Below, in pieces: positions 33,532 to 43,589 of a DNA stretch of 55,564 nt. The notes beneath the pieces were generated by a model that saw only the letters and a program-made list of their open reading frames with translations, was not told where the DNA came from and searched no databases. The DNA is from PVC group bacterium (GTDB taxonomy: Bacteria; Verrucomicrobiota; Kiritimatiellia; CAIKKV01; CAITUY01). The stretch's first letter is position 1. Each line of letters begins with the position of its first letter. The stretch lies in contig CAMBRF010000020.1 of NCBI GenBank assembly GCA_945870225.1, forward strand, positions 1 through 55,564. Reading direction: 5' to 3'. Made by a program: the position numbers and the translations under genes.

Positions 33532-36500
33532 CTAGCCGGCGAATTTACGGGCGTTCTGGAACATTTTCAGCCAGGGGCCCGCCACCTTGAACATTTCCTG
33601 GGGCCGCCAGGAGAGTTGCACCGCCCGGAAAGCCCGTTCAGGATGTGGCATCATGATGGTCACGCGTCCATCCTCTGAGGCCACCGCCGTGAGGCCGCCT
33701 GGAGAGCCGTTGGGATTGAAGGGGTAGCGCTCCGCCGGCTGTCCGTGATTGTCCACGTACCGCAAAGCGGCCAGTTGCGTTTTTTGCACGGCGTCGAGGG
33801 ATCCGGTCTTTTCAAAGTTCATGAACCCTTCGCCATGCGCCACCGGAATGGGCAGCCGCGAGCCCTCCATTCCCTTGAGGAGTAAGGAGGGCGATGGTAG
33901 AACCTCGACCGTCACGAAACGCGCCTCGAACTGTTCAACCTTGTTGCGTGTGAAACGCGGCCAGTTTCCAGCACCCGGAATGATGTCTTTCAAAAGTGAA
34001 ACCATCTGGCACCCGTTACAGACGCCCAAGGTAAAGGTGTCGGTCCGGTGGAAAAAGGAACGGAACATGTCGTTCATCCGCTCGTTGAAGAGGATGGACT
34101 TGGCCCAGCCGGCTCCGGCCCCGAGGACGTCGCCGTAGGAGAATCCGCCGCAGGCGACCAAGCCCGAAAAATTGGCGAGATTCACGCGGCCGGAGAGTAG
34201 ATCCGTCATGTGGATATCGATGCTGTCGAATCCGGCACAGTCAAAAGCCGCCGCCATTTCCATGTGGCCGTTGATGCCCTGCTCCCTGAGAATGGCCACG
34301 CGGGGACGATGGGTCGCGATGGCGAAGGCCTGGTCCGGAGCATAGGTCAGTTTGAACGTCATTCCGGGATCGGTTTCATCCCGGAGTGATTCGAATTCCT
34401 CCCGCGCGCAATCCGCATTATCACGGAGGGATTGCATTTCGCAGGTAAGTTCCGACCAGAGACCATTCAGGGTGGTAAGGCCCTCGCGGTAGATAGTTTT
34501 GCCACCCTGCTCGATGGTGAGCTGCCGGTCGGCGGCAGGGCTTCCGATCAGAAAGGAGAGATCGCCAACGTTATGTCGATTCAGGACCTCGTTGACCCTT
34601 GCGAGATTCGGATCAGCCACCTGGATGACGGCACCCAATTCCTCGGCAAATAGCGCGGCGAGCGGATCATCGCCCAACTCGTCGAGGTGAAGATGAATCC
34701 CTTGGCGCGCGCCAAAGGCCATTTCTGCAACGGTAACGAGCAAACCGCCGTCCGAGCGGTCGTGATAGGCCAGGATGAGCCCTTCAGCCAGGAGATCCTG
34801 TATTGCGTTAAAGAAATTGACCACATCCGGCGGCTGATCCAGATCGGGCGGCGTGGTGCCGACCTGGCTGTAAACTTGGGCCAAGGCCGATGCTCCCAGC
34901 CGGTTCCGGCCCCGCCCGAGATCGATCAGGAGGAGGGAGGAATCGAGGGTTGGCTTCAACTCGGCGGTCACGGTTTTGCGGACATCGCTTACCGGGGCGA
35001 AGGCGCTGACGATCAGGCTCAAGGGCGCCACCTGTTTGATGTCCTGCCCATGCGAGTCCCTCCAGGTGGTTCGCATGGAGAGTGAATCCTTTCCGACGGG
35101 AATGGCGATGCCCAGCCGGGGGCAGAGGTCGATGCCAACCGCCCGTACCGTGTCGAAAAGGCCGGCATCCTCGCCCTCTTCCCCGCAGGCGCACATCCAG
35201 TTGGCTGAGAGTTTCACCTGGCCGATGCCGCCGATCAGGGATCCGGCGATATTGGTCAAGGCTTCTCCCACGGCCATGCGACCGGAGGCCGGAGCGGAGA
35301 GGAGCGCGAGCGGGGTGCGTTCACCCATAGCCATGGCCTCACCGGTGTACCCATCGTAGGTGGCCATCGTCACGGCGGCATCCGCGATGGGCGTTTGGTA
35401 GGGGCCGGTCATCTGATCGCGTGCGACCATGCCGGTCACTGATCGGTCGGTGATCGTGATCAGAAAGGTTTTGTTGGCCACGGCAGGCAGGTGCAGCACG
35501 CGTTCCACGGCTTCCCGCAATTCGATGCCTGAGAAATCAATCTCCGCATGCCGCTCGGGGCGATGCTGGACGTCACGGAGCATTTTGGGCGGTTTCCCGA
35601 GGATGACTTTAAGGTCGAGGTCGATCGGGTTGTTGTTGAAGTGTGCATCGTGCAACACCAGGTGGCCGCCCTCGGTGGCCTCACCGATGACATGGACGGG
35701 ACAGCGCTCGCGGCGGCAGAGAGCAAGGAACGCCTCCAGATTGTCGGGCGCAACGGCTAGCACGTAACGTTCCTGGGCTTCGCAACACCAGATTTCCATG
35801 GGGCTCATGGAGAGTTCCTCGTTTGGAACCTCGCGCAATTCGAACCGTCCCCCGGTTTCAGCGATCAATTCCGGGCATCCGTTGGAGAGTCCGCCGGCGC
35901 CGATGTCGTGAATGCTCAGGATGGGGTTCCGGTCGCCGAGGGCGATACAGGAGTTGAGCACCTCCTGGCAACGTCGCTCGATTTCGGCGTTATCACGTTG
36001 AACAGAGTTGAAATCGAGATTTTCGGCATTGCTGCCGCTACCCATGGAAGAGGCGGCTCCTCCACCCAATCCGATCCGAAGGGCTGGGCCTCCGATCTGG
36101 AGGATGCAGGACCCCTGATGGATGGCCTGCTTGGTCACGTGACGGCGCTTGATGGATCCGATGCCGCCGGCCGTCATGATCGGCTTGTGATAGCCGCGAT
36201 AACGTTTGTTGTGGGTGTGTTCGTACGTCCGGAACAGGCCCGTGAGTTGAGGCCTCCCGAACTCATTCCCGAAGCGGGCGCCACCGAGCGGTCCCTCTGT
36301 CATGATCTCCAGAGGGGTCGCCAGACGTGCCGGGAATTCGGCGTAGTCGCTTTCCCAGGGCATCATAAACCCGGGAATACGCAGATTGGATACCATGAAC
36401 GCTGACAAGCCGGCCTTGGGTCTGCCGCCGATACCGGTGGCTCCCTCATCCCGGATTTCACCTCCCACGCCGGTGGCGGCTCCGGGGTAGGGAGAGATGG

Positions 36501-37416
36501 CCGTCGGATGATTGTGCGTTTCGACCTTCATCAGGATATCGATCTGCTCGGGAATGGGCCGGTATCGGTTCTGGCCGTCGGGGTGGACTTCGAAATAATT
36601 ACCGGGGAATCCCTCCATTACGGCAGAATTATCGGAATACGCCACGAGTGTGCCCTGCGGGTGCCGGCTGTGCGTGTGGCGGATCATGTCGAAAAGGCTT
36701 GTGGTCTGCCGGTGACCATCAATGATCCAGTCTGCGCGGAAAATCTTGTGACGGCAGTGTTCCGAGTTGACCTGACCAAACATGACGAGTTCCACGTCAG
36801 TGGGATTCCGGTTCAGGTCGAGATAGACACTGTAGAGGTACTCGATCTCCTCGTCCGAAAGGGCCAGCCCGAGCGACCCGTTTGCCTGGCGCAAAGCGTT
36901 GAGACCGCCGGTAAGAACATCAATGGTTACGAGTGGTGCGGGAGGGACATGGCGGAAGATGTCGGACAGATCATCGTAGACACCCTCGGTCATGCGGTCA
37001 TGAATAAGGTGAAGGACGGGGCGGAGGGCGCTGAGCGGGACGGCCTCGCCTTTAGCCGTTGTGAAGCGGAAGAGGAGTCCCCGTTCCACGCGTCGAACGG
37101 AATCCAGGCCGCAATTGTGAAAGATATCGGTCGCCTTGGAGGCCCAGGGTGACAGGGTGCCTTTGCGGGGGGTGACGAAGCAGCCTTTCTCGGCCACGGG
37201 TCCGATCCGGCAATCAGCATCCAGCAGGGACGCGACGCGGGGCCACGATTCGTCCAAAAAAGCGGGTGAGGTTTCGACGACAAAGATCGAGGCCGCGTCG
37301 ATGCGGGCAACGCCCGCGCCGGGGAGTTCCCCTGTCAACTGGTGGAGCAGCGCCTTAAGCCTGAAGTCCGACAGGGCCGGGGCACCTTGAAATACATGCA
37401 GGGATGAAGTGGTCAT
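33532..37416 (-). CDS. purL: Phosphoribosylformylglycinamidine synthase, single-chain
   Basis: Purine biosynthesis enzyme of 1294 residues that converts FGAR to FGAM using glutamine and ATP. It is the large single-chain form, with PurS-like N-terminus, two AIRS-type synthase halves and a C-terminal class I glutamine amidotransferase. Visible motifs include [32 protein letters not shown] in the first synthase half. The amidotransferase nucleophile is in GVCNGCQM (near 1130), with HGEGFMNFE and PHPERAF carrying the His-Glu pair. It begins 25 bases after cysE and closes a long minus-strand run. Confidence 0.97.
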   Translation of the reverse strand: MTTSSLHVFQGAPALSDFRLKALLHQLTGELPGAGVARIDAASIFVVETSPAFLDESWPRVASLLDADCRIGPVAEKGCFVTPRKGTLSPWASKATDIFHNCGLDSVRRVERGLLFRFTTAKGEAVPLSALRPVLHLIHDRMTEGVYDDLSDIFRHVPPAPLVTIDVLTGGLNALRQANGSLGLALSDEEIEYLYSVYLDLNRNPTDVELVMFGQVNSEHCRHKIFRADWIIDGHRQTTSLFDMIRHTHSRHPQGTLVAYSDNSAVMEGFPGNYFEVHPDGQNRYRPIPEQIDILMKVETHNHPTAISPYPGAATGVGGEIRDEGATGIGGRPKAGLSAFMVSNLRIPGFMMPWESDYAEFPARLATPLEIMTEGPLGGARFGNEFGRPQLTGLFRTYEHTHNKRYRGYHKPIMTAGGIGSIKRRHVTKQAIHQGSCILQIGGPALRIGLGGGAASSMGSGSNAENLDFNSVQRDNAEIERRCQEVLNSCIALGDRNPILSIHDIGAGGLSNGCPELIAETGGRFELREVPNEELSMSPMEIWCCEAQERYVLAVAPDNLEAFLALCRRERCPVHVIGEATEGGHLVLHDAHFNNNPIDLDLKVILGKPPKMLRDVQHRPERHAEIDFSGIELREAVERVLHLPAVANKTFLITITDRSVTGMVARDQMTGPYQTPIADAAVTMATYDGYTGEAMAMGERTPLALLSAPASGRMAVGEALTNIAGSLIGGIGQVKLSANWMCACGEEGEDAGLFDTVRAVGIDLCPRLGIAIPVGKDSLSMRTTWRDSHGQDIKQVAPLSLIVSAFAPVSDVRKTVTAELKPTLDSSLLLIDLGRGRNRLGASALAQVYSQVGTTPPDLDQPPDVVNFFNAIQDLLAEGLILAYHDRSDGGLLVTVAEMAFGARQGIHLHLDELGDDPLAALFAEELGAVIQVADPNLARVNEVLNRHNVGDLSFLIGSPAADRQLTIEQGGKTIYREGLTTLNGLWSELTCEMQSLRDNADCAREEFESLRDETDPGMTFKLTYAPDQAFAIATHRPRVAILREQGINGHMEMAAAFDCAGFDSIDIHMTDLLSGRVNLANFSGLVACGGFSYGDVLGAGAGWAKSILFNERMNDMFRSFFHRTDTFTLGVCNGCQMVSLLKDIIPGAGNWPRFTRNKVEQFEARFVTVEVLPSPSLLLKGMEGSRLPIPVAHGEGFMNFEKTGSLDAVQKTQLAALRYVDNHGQPAERYPFNPNGSPGGLTAVASEDGRVTIMMPHPERAFRAVQLSWRPQEMFKVAGPWLKMFQNARKFAG

Positions 37417-37441
37417 GGGGTAGAATTCCTCACAGGAGCTC

Positions 37442-38410
37442 TCAGCGGGCGCGCGTGTCAGATGCGGCCTTCGGGTGTGCGTTGGTGATCAGGGGTTTGG
37501 GTTGCTGGTTGTAGACTTTTGAGTGTGGCGGCACGGAATGGGTCAGCCAGACATTGCCTCCGATTTCCGAGCCGGTTCCGATCGTCGTATCGCCGCCGAG
37601 AATGGTGGCGCCCGCGTAAATGGTGACATCGTCTTCGACGTTGGGGTGGCGTTTGACGCCCTTGATCGGGTGGCCATCCTTGTCCTTGGGGAAACTCACG
37701 GCTCCCAGCGTGACGCCCTGATAGAGTTTTACCCGTTTGCCGATGGACGCCGTCTCGCCAATCACGACGCCTGTTCCATGATCAATGAAAAATCCCGGCC
37801 CGATGGTCGCTCCGGGATGGATGTCGATTCCCGTCTGGGCATGTGCATGTTCCGTCATGATGCGCGGAATCAGTGGCACATTTTTTGAATAGAGCTCATG
37901 GGCGATGCGGTGGACCATGATAGCCTGGAGGCCCGGGTAACTCATGACCACCTCCATGACGGAGCGGGCCGCCGGGTCACCCTCGTAGGCTGCGATGATG
38001 TCCTGTTGGAGGGTTTTTTTGATGGTCGGCAGGCTTTCGATGAGATGCTGAACCGCCTTGACGGCGTTTTCCCTGCATTCCCCGCATTCCTTGCATTTGT
38101 CGAAGACACATTGATATTTAAATGCACGCTCGATTTGTTCTGTCAGCACATCCGCAATGGTCTGCAATCGCTCTTCAATGAAGGATTTGACATATCCCGG
38201 AGGGACGGGATCATGGCCATGGCAGCCGGGAAACAAAATGGCGATGAGATCGTCAAGGACGCGATAGATGGATTGGCGGCCGGCGAGGTGGAATCCCTTG
38301 ACGGTATTGGCCGTAAAGGCGCAGGCATCGCAGGAGCTTAGCGCCGAGGCCACGCATGACCAACCGAGAGGGGCATCAGTTTTGTTTTCCATAACGGCTT
38401 CTTCTCCCAA
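37442..38410 (-). CDS. cysE: Serine O-acetyltransferase with Cys-rich N-terminal region
   Basis: Acetyl-CoA-dependent enzyme making O-acetylserine for cysteine synthesis, 322 residues. The C-terminal left-handed beta-helix has the SAT signature ([54 protein letters not shown]), close to the EpsC type. The helical N-terminal region is unusual: it has eight cysteines in the first 112 residues, including C27-x2-C30 and C101-x4-C106-x2-C109-x2-C112. That could bind a metal or sense redox state. An alternative ATG at 38392 drops six residues. It lies 12 bases after metXW and 25 before purL in one run. Confidence 0.92.
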   Translation of the reverse strand: MGEEAVMENKTDAPLGWSCVASALSSCDACAFTANTVKGFHLAGRQSIYRVLDDLIAILFPGCHGHDPVPPGYVKSFIEERLQTIADVLTEQIERAFKYQCVFDKCKECGECRENAVKAVQHLIESLPTIKKTLQQDIIAAYEGDPAARSVMEVVMSYPGLQAIMVHRIAHELYSKNVPLIPRIMTEHAHAQTGIDIHPGATIGPGFFIDHGTGVVIGETASIGKRVKLYQGVTLGAVSFPKDKDGHPIKGVKRHPNVEDDVTIYAGATILGGDTTIGTGSEIGGNVWLTHSVPPHSKVYNQQPKPLITNAHPKAASDTRAR

Positions 38411-38422
38411 AAATGACGCGCA

Positions 38423-40189
38423 TCAGGCGCGTGTTATTTTCACCAGAACACGCTCAGCTCCCAGATTCCAGAGACCGGCCTTTACCAGAGTGCGGCTGAT
38501 GGGGTTATCGGCCAGAGGAATCAGGTTGGTGACGCGTATGTTTTCATTCCGGCAGAGTTCGAGAAAATCCTTGAGCGTGGCGTGGTGGATATTAGGGGTG
38601 TTGTACCACTCGAAGGGCAGGGAGTTTGACTTGGGCATACGGCCGGTCAGGCCAAGATGCGTGCGATTGATCCAGTTGGCGAAGTTCGGGAAACTTACAA
38701 TGCCTTCGCGGGCAATTCTGAGCATTTCGAGAAGAACTTCCCGCGTCTTTCGGACAACCTGAAGCGTCTGGCTCAGGATAACGTAGTCATAAGCCTGATC
38801 GGGAATCATGCTTAAATCAGCATCGATATCGCCCTGGAAAACATCCAGGCCCTTGTCCATGGCGGCAATGAGGTGCTGAAGGTCGATGTCTACGCCAAGT
38901 CCTGCAGATTTCCGGTTGTGAGTCAGGAGGGCGAGCAGATCCCCGTTGCCGCATCCCAGATCAAGGACCCGTGAGCGAGGCTCGATCAGGCCTGCAAGCA
39001 CGTCGTAGTCACCGCTTTTCACAGCGACCGGGGGAAGGGTGGGCGCGGCGGACGCGCCGGGGCCGAGGAAGGTCTGGATAACCTTGGACAGGTGTTCGAT
39101 ATCTACCAGAAAGGCGTCATGTCCGTAGGGTGCCTTGAGCAGGCAGTATGAAACACGCTTACCCATCTGGACAAGGGCTGTGGCGATTTCCAGTGATTGC
39201 TCGGGAGGGAAGAGCCAGTCCGAGCTCAGGGCAACCACCAGAACCCTGGCTTTGAGTTTGGAGAAGGCCGTCCTGAGATCGCCATAGGTTTCCGCCAGGT
39301 CATAGGAATCCATGGCGTGGGTTATGTGGAGGTAGGAATTGGAATCGAATCGCTCGACGAATTTTTCACCCTGATACTGAAGATAACTTTCCACTTCGAA
39401 ACGTGTGTTGAACCGCTCAAGGGACGGCATGTCCTTTTTGCGCCGACCGAACTTGGTGGTCATGATTTCCGGTGAAAGGTAGGTGATATGCCCGATCATG
39501 CGGGCCGCCGCCAGGCCGTCCTTAGGCATTTTTCCGGTGCCGTAATAATTGCCGCCGGACCAGGCGGGGTCACTGGTGATGACTTCACGGCCGACAATGT
39601 CGAAAGCCAGGGCTTGGGTTGACAGGGACGCCGCCGAGGCGATGCAGATGCAGCGATCAACGAGATCGGGATAGCGGATGCCCCATTCCAGAACCTGCAT
39701 GCCGCCAAACGATCCACCAATCACGGCATAAAGCTTATTGATGCCGAGATGCTGGAGCAGGAGATAGTGGGCGCGCACCATGTCCCCGAGTGTAATGGCT
39801 GGAAAATCGGAACCGTAGGGGCGGCGGGTGGCCGGGTTAATGGAGGCGGGTCCGGTGGTCCCTTTGCAGCCTCCTAAAATATTGGCGCAGACGACGAAGG
39901 AACGGTGGGTGTCGATACCCTTGCCCGGGCCGATCATATCGTCCCACCAGCCGGGATGCTTATCATCAGGACTGTGATACCCGGCGACATGCGCGTCACC
40001 ACTGATGGCGTGACAAATCAGAATGGCATTATCCCGAGCCGAAGAGAGGGTGCCATAGGTCTCGTAGGCAACCTGGAGTTCATGCAAGACGCCTCCGCCC
40101 TCCAGGGTAAACCCTTCGGGGGGGAGAGGGATGGTCACGATGTTCGTCTTGACCAGCCCCACGGACTGCTGGAGCTTTTCGTTTGTCAT
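38423..40189 (-). CDS. metX: Fused homoserine O-acetyltransferase-MetW methyltransferase-like protein
   Basis: Bifunctional-looking protein of 588 residues. Residues about 15-375 are MetX: alpha/beta hydrolase with oxyanion region ILICHAISGDAHVAGY, nucleophile in GGSFGGMQ, Asp in VVALSSDWLFPPEQ and His in YGHDAFLVD. This half acetylates (or succinylates) homoserine for methionine synthesis. After a short Ala/Pro linker, residues about 390-588 are MetW, with the SAM-type motif VLDLGCGNGDLL and SFPNFANWINR. MetX and MetW are usually separate neighbouring genes. It overlaps the cutA stop by four bases and sits next to cysE. Confidence 0.93.
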   Translation of the reverse strand: MTNEKLQQSVGLVKTNIVTIPLPPEGFTLEGGGVLHELQVAYETYGTLSSARDNAILICHAISGDAHVAGYHSPDDKHPGWWDDMIGPGKGIDTHRSFVVCANILGGCKGTTGPASINPATRRPYGSDFPAITLGDMVRAHYLLLQHLGINKLYAVIGGSFGGMQVLEWGIRYPDLVDRCICIASAASLSTQALAFDIVGREVITSDPAWSGGNYYGTGKMPKDGLAAARMIGHITYLSPEIMTTKFGRRKKDMPSLERFNTRFEVESYLQYQGEKFVERFDSNSYLHITHAMDSYDLAETYGDLRTAFSKLKARVLVVALSSDWLFPPEQSLEIATALVQMGKRVSYCLLKAPYGHDAFLVDIEHLSKVIQTFLGPGASAAPTLPPVAVKSGDYDVLAGLIEPRSRVLDLGCGNGDLLALLTHNRKSAGLGVDIDLQHLIAAMDKGLDVFQGDIDADLSMIPDQAYDYVILSQTLQVVRKTREVLLEMLRIAREGIVSFPNFANWINRTHLGLTGRMPKSNSLPFEWYNTPNIHHATLKDFLELCRNENIRVTNLIPLADNPISRTLVKAGLWNLGAERVLVKITRA

Positions 40190-40590
40190 GCTTTCCGGCC
40201 TTTTCGGGAAGGGGACTTTTTAGTGGGAGGTGGCGGAAAAGTCAACCGTGGTTGACGGGGGGCCGTGGACGGGACTGTTTCCGCCGCGATCCACGTCAGG
40301 TAAGCCGGCAGGCCACTGTGAATGCATGCGACAATGATTTCGGGAACTTCGTAGGGGTGGTGGGACCTGATGAAGGCCTTGAGCGCGGAGGTGAGTCCGG
40401 CTCGCGTTTTGCAGGCCAGAACGATTTCCCGGGCCGTCTCGATTTTGCCCTGCCACCGGTAGAGGCTCTGTATCGGCCAGCATTGCACGCAAGCGGCCAG
40501 GTGTGCCTTCAGAATATTCCGTCCCAGTCGGCTCGCCTGAGTTGTGTTGGCGAGAGTGGTGGTAACCGTGACGAACTGGGCCTTTGACAT
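40186..40590 (-). CDS. cutA: CutA-like divalent-ion tolerance protein
   Basis: Small trimeric CutA-family protein of 134 residues with ferredoxin-like fold. Conserved segments are VTVTTTLANTTQASRLGRNIL, LAACVQCWPIQSLYRWQGKIE and HHPYEVPEIIVACIHSGLPAYLTWI. The family was linked to copper tolerance, but its biochemical role is still unclear. The C-terminus has an extra basic Pro/Lys-rich tail (PPPTKKSPSRKGRKA). Its stop overlaps the metXW start (ATGA). Confidence 0.9.
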   Translation of the reverse strand: MSKAQFVTVTTTLANTTQASRLGRNILKAHLAACVQCWPIQSLYRWQGKIETAREIVLACKTRAGLTSALKAFIRSHHPYEVPEIIVACIHSGLPAYLTWIAAETVPSTAPRQPRLTFPPPPTKKSPSRKGRKA

Positions 40591-40658
40591 GCAGGTAAGT
40601 TAGCGTTTCGGAGGGATTGGCGCAAGAGCCCTCTGGCCGGATTATTGTCAAATGCGCG

Positions 40659-41699
40659 TCAGGATTGAAAATCGATACGTGGGTCGATCAGGATATAGCA
40701 GAGGTCGGAGAAGATGTTGCCCGCCAGTGCGAGCAGGGAGGTAAGGGAGAGGATGCCCATGAAGACGGGATAATCGTGTCCCACGATAGCCTCGAGGCTG
40801 AGTCGACCCATGCCGGGGATTTCAAATACCTGTTCAATGATGACGGAGCCTGCAAACATGACACTCAAAATCCCCCCTAACCCTGTAGCCAGCGGAATGA
40901 TCGCGTTGCGCAGGGCATGTCCCCATATGGCGCGCCTAGCGGACCCGCCTTTTGCCAGAACGGTCCGGACGTAGTCCTTGCCGATCTGGTCCATGAGCGA
41001 GTTCTTCATCAGGAGGGTCAGCACCGCAAAATTACCGATGATGTAGCACAGGACGGGGAGAAACATGTGCCGTGCGATGTCTTTCGCCCTGCCCAGCCAG
41101 GACAGGGTCTCGAAAAAGTCGGAATGGAATCCTGATAGCGGAAAAAAATCCCAAAGGCTGTCCACGGTCCCGCAAAACATCATCTTTAATATCATGCCGA
41201 AGGCAAGGGTCGGGATGGCGTATCCTGTAAAAACGACCAGGCTTGAGGCCAGATCAAATACGCTTCCGTTGCGCAAGGCTTTTGCAATGCCGAGAGGGAT
41301 GCAGATGGCGTAACTCAAAAGTAGTCCGGTTAGTCCGAAAACCAGGGAAACGGGGAAACGATCCCGGATCAGTTGCCAGGCGGTTTTATTCGGGTATTTG
41401 TAGGACTCCATGCGTAGTCCGATCCGATCCCGGACCAGCCAGTTCCAGTAGCGTTCCGGGAAGGGTTTATCAAAGCCGAAGTGTTTCTCAATGGCTTTGC
41501 GTTGATCGGCCGAGAGTGAGACGGCATTCCCGGTTCCCTGTCGGGATTCACCCGCCCCGAGGCCCTTCATCTGCATGATCATCTGTTCCACGGGTCCGCC
41601 GGGAACGACGTTAATGATTCCAAAGCAGACCAGCGTGATGCCGATAAAGGTGGGGATGATCAGCAGAAGCCGTCGAATGAAGTAGTTAAGTCTATCCAT
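40659..41699 (-). CDS. ABC transporter permease, OppB/YejB type
   Basis: Inner-membrane permease of 346 residues for an oligopeptide-class importer. The N-terminal helix is RRLLLIIPTFIGITLVCFGIINVVPGGPVEQMI, and the C-terminal core has KDYVRTVLAKGGSARRAIWGHALRNAIIPLATGLGGIL. The longer first periplasmic region (KHFGFDKPFPERYWNWLVRDRIGLRMESY) is typical of YejB-like permeases and lacks the large insert of the permease at 3261. No OppC partner, ATPase or binding protein is adjacent, so the transporter must be completed from elsewhere. The start overlaps the GrpB-family gene end by eight bases. Confidence 0.88.
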   Translation of the reverse strand: MDRLNYFIRRLLLIIPTFIGITLVCFGIINVVPGGPVEQMIMQMKGLGAGESRQGTGNAVSLSADQRKAIEKHFGFDKPFPERYWNWLVRDRIGLRMESYKYPNKTAWQLIRDRFPVSLVFGLTGLLLSYAICIPLGIAKALRNGSVFDLASSLVVFTGYAIPTLAFGMILKMMFCGTVDSLWDFFPLSGFHSDFFETLSWLGRAKDIARHMFLPVLCYIIGNFAVLTLLMKNSLMDQIGKDYVRTVLAKGGSARRAIWGHALRNAIIPLATGLGGILSVMFAGSVIIEQVFEIPGMGRLSLEAIVGHDYPVFMGILSLTSLLALAGNIFSDLCYILIDPRIDFQS

Positions 41700-42240
41700 G
41701 AGAGGGGGAGTCGACCGTTTCTTCCAAAGATCGCCGGGCTCGAGTCAATAGACGGGTCACAAAGGGCGTTTTGGCGCGGGTATAGGCGTCGCGATCGTCC
41801 GCGAAACGGGCGGCCAGTCGTTTCTTGAAAACACTGTAACGTTTCGCCTCCCCGGGATGGGCCAAGAGATAGTCCCTGAAAAGGAGCCAATTATCCCAAT
41901 GCAGACTGTCTTTTTCGACCAGGTGCAGGTGGTGGGTAACAGGTTTTCCCCGTGAGAAGAAATGTCGCCCCGACAACCCGTACTCGCCCTTGTAAGAATA
42001 GCCGGCTTTCCCGAGGCGTTGGATCCAGAGTGGCAGGCGACGGAACGAGGGAATCATGATGGCAATATCAATGATCGGCTTGGCGTCCAAACCAGGCACC
42101 GCTGTGCTGCCGATATGCTCGATCCGGCATCGTGCTGAACCCAGAAAACGCGACAGACGGCGTTTTTCAGAAGCAAACCGGACCGCCCACTGACTGGAGT
42201 AGGGGTCGAGTTTTACAATGCCTGCCTGTAAGCCGATCAT
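41692..42240 (-). CDS. GrpB/UPF0157 family protein
   Basis: Protein of 182 residues in the GrpB family, a nucleotidyltransferase-like fold. The core motif is IEHIGSTAVPGLDAKPIIDIAIM, with GS and D-x-D-like residues as in pol-beta enzymes. HHLHLVEKDSLHWDNWLLFRDYLLAHP is the conserved second half. Function unknown; relatives are sometimes fused to dephospho-CoA kinase. It starts six bases after trxA. Confidence 0.88.
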   Translation of the reverse strand: MIGLQAGIVKLDPYSSQWAVRFASEKRRLSRFLGSARCRIEHIGSTAVPGLDAKPIIDIAIMIPSFRRLPLWIQRLGKAGYSYKGEYGLSGRHFFSRGKPVTHHLHLVEKDSLHWDNWLLFRDYLLAHPGEAKRYSVFKKRLAARFADDRDAYTRAKTPFVTRLLTRARRSLEETVDSPSHG

Positions 42241-42246
42241 GCGCGA

Positions 42247-42576
42247 TCAAATATAGGCGTTTAGCCGTTCTTTGAGTTGCGCCTTTCCCATCGCTCCCAC
42301 GATTTGCCCCTTGACCTGTCCGCCTTTGAATATGAGCAGGGTGGGAATCGACTTGATGCTGAATTGAGCGGCGATCTCGCGGTTGTTGTCGATGTTGACC
42401 TTTGCAATTTTCAACTGTCCCGCCAATTCGGTGGAGAGATCGTCAAGGATGGGGGCGATCATCTTGCAGGGGCCGCACCATTCAGCCCAGAAATCGACCA
42501 GGACCGTCGTGGTCGATTCAATAACCTCTGATTTCCAGTTTTCGCTGGTTATGTGAATGACTGGGGCTAGGGACAT
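42247..42576 (-). CDS. trxA: Thioredoxin
   Basis: Cytoplasmic disulfide reductase of 109 residues. The active site WCGPC is at 33-37 (VDFWAEWCGPCKMIAPILDDL). The cis-Pro is in IKSIPTLLIFKGG, with family-typical spacing. AAGGAG lies upstream of the ATG. Sits within the pyrH-to-purL run, 22 bases after the KTSRI-repeat gene. Confidence 0.96.
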   Translation of the reverse strand: MSLAPVIHITSENWKSEVIESTTTVLVDFWAEWCGPCKMIAPILDDLSTELAGQLKIAKVNIDNNREIAAQFSIKSIPTLLIFKGGQVKGQIVGAMGKAQLKERLNAYI

Positions 42577-42598
42577 GGCGGCTACTCTCCTTTGCTGA

Positions 42599-43477
42599 TT
42601 ACAGGGTGATTTTTCCTGGATAATTAAAGTTAGGACCTGGAAACGTCTGGGCTATGAGGAGGTAAACCATAAAGCCCAGAATGAGGAAGGCAACGGCGGC
42701 GGCGATCGGGAAAAGAACATGGACCGACTCCGCCTCCGCTTTTGCAGCCGGGCTCGTTCCGGCATCCGCCTCCAGACGTGCGACGGCCAAACTGTGGTGT
42801 GCCGGTTTGACGCCTCCGGCACCGCCCTCCGGCCGGCGGATTTTGATCGTTTTCTTCTGGGTGGGTTGCCCCTCCGGTTGCGCTTCGGGTGTCAACTTGA
42901 TACGGGAGGTGGTGCTTTTGGTGGCGGCAATGGGTGCGGGCGGGGGGGGGGGCGGGATCGTTTCCATCAAACTAGACAGGGTCTTGATGGATTGGGTCAT
43001 GGTGGGGCGCTTGATCCGGATGGTCTTGGGTGCGGACGCGGCCTCTGCCGATTCGGGGGTGCCGGCTTGTTGCTCGCCCAGGACGAAATCGAGTGAGATG
43101 CGTGACGTTTGGCGCTTAGCGGCCTCGGCCGACTCTCCACCAGGTGCCACGGCGGCCGTAGGGGCGGGGAAGGCAGGAGGGCTTGGTGGCGCCGGTGATA
43201 GACGGATACTTTTCGCGGTGACGCCCAGACCGGGAACGGGTGAGCCTGGTTCAGCGCCCGTTTCGGCCGTTACATGTTCAAGCGGTATCCGTGAAGTCTT
43301 CTTTTTCAGGGTGGCGGCGGATTCCTGCGGGACTTCGATGATTTCAACGCGTGTCGTTTTTCTTTTTGCGTCGTCAACGGCTTCTTCCTCAATGATGATC
43401 TGGTCCTCAGCTTCGGGTTGCTTGAGTGAGAAGCGGGGAGGGATTGCCCCTTCATTCATTTTTGAATCGTCGCTCAT
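42599..43477 (-). CDS. Tail-anchored membrane protein with K-x-T-S-R-I repeat motifs
   Basis: I do not recognise this 292-residue protein. The long Ala/Pro/Gly/Thr-rich cytoplasmic part looks disordered and carries seven copies of a short basic motif: KRKTTRVEI, KKKTSRIPL, TAKSIRLSP, KRQTSRISL, APKTIRIKR, KSTTSRIKL and QKKTIKIRR. Spacers are acidic or Pro-rich, including a run of seven prolines. A single C-terminal helix (FPIAAAVAFLILGFMVYLLIA) leaves about 16 residues outside. The repeats could be phosphorylation or docking sites. The ATG at 43477 has GAGGAG eight bases upstream; the open frame extends to 43522. It lies between frr and trxA. Confidence 0.75.
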   Translation of the reverse strand: MSDDSKMNEGAIPPRFSLKQPEAEDQIIIEEEAVDDAKRKTTRVEIIEVPQESAATLKKKTSRIPLEHVTAETGAEPGSPVPGLGVTAKSIRLSPAPPSPPAFPAPTAAVAPGGESAEAAKRQTSRISLDFVLGEQQAGTPESAEAASAPKTIRIKRPTMTQSIKTLSSLMETIPPPPPPAPIAATKSTTSRIKLTPEAQPEGQPTQKKTIKIRRPEGGAGGVKPAHHSLAVARLEADAGTSPAAKAEAESVHVLFPIAAAVAFLILGFMVYLLIAQTFPGPNFNYPGKITL

Positions 43478-43589
43478 CGATGTATCTCCTCGGTCAGTCG
43501 CGGTATCGTATCCGCGCGCCAACTTCCTGCCTGTCGGAAAAGCTAGTCGTAAGTCACGGTCGAGTCAAAAGAAAAAGGCACCCTGGACA

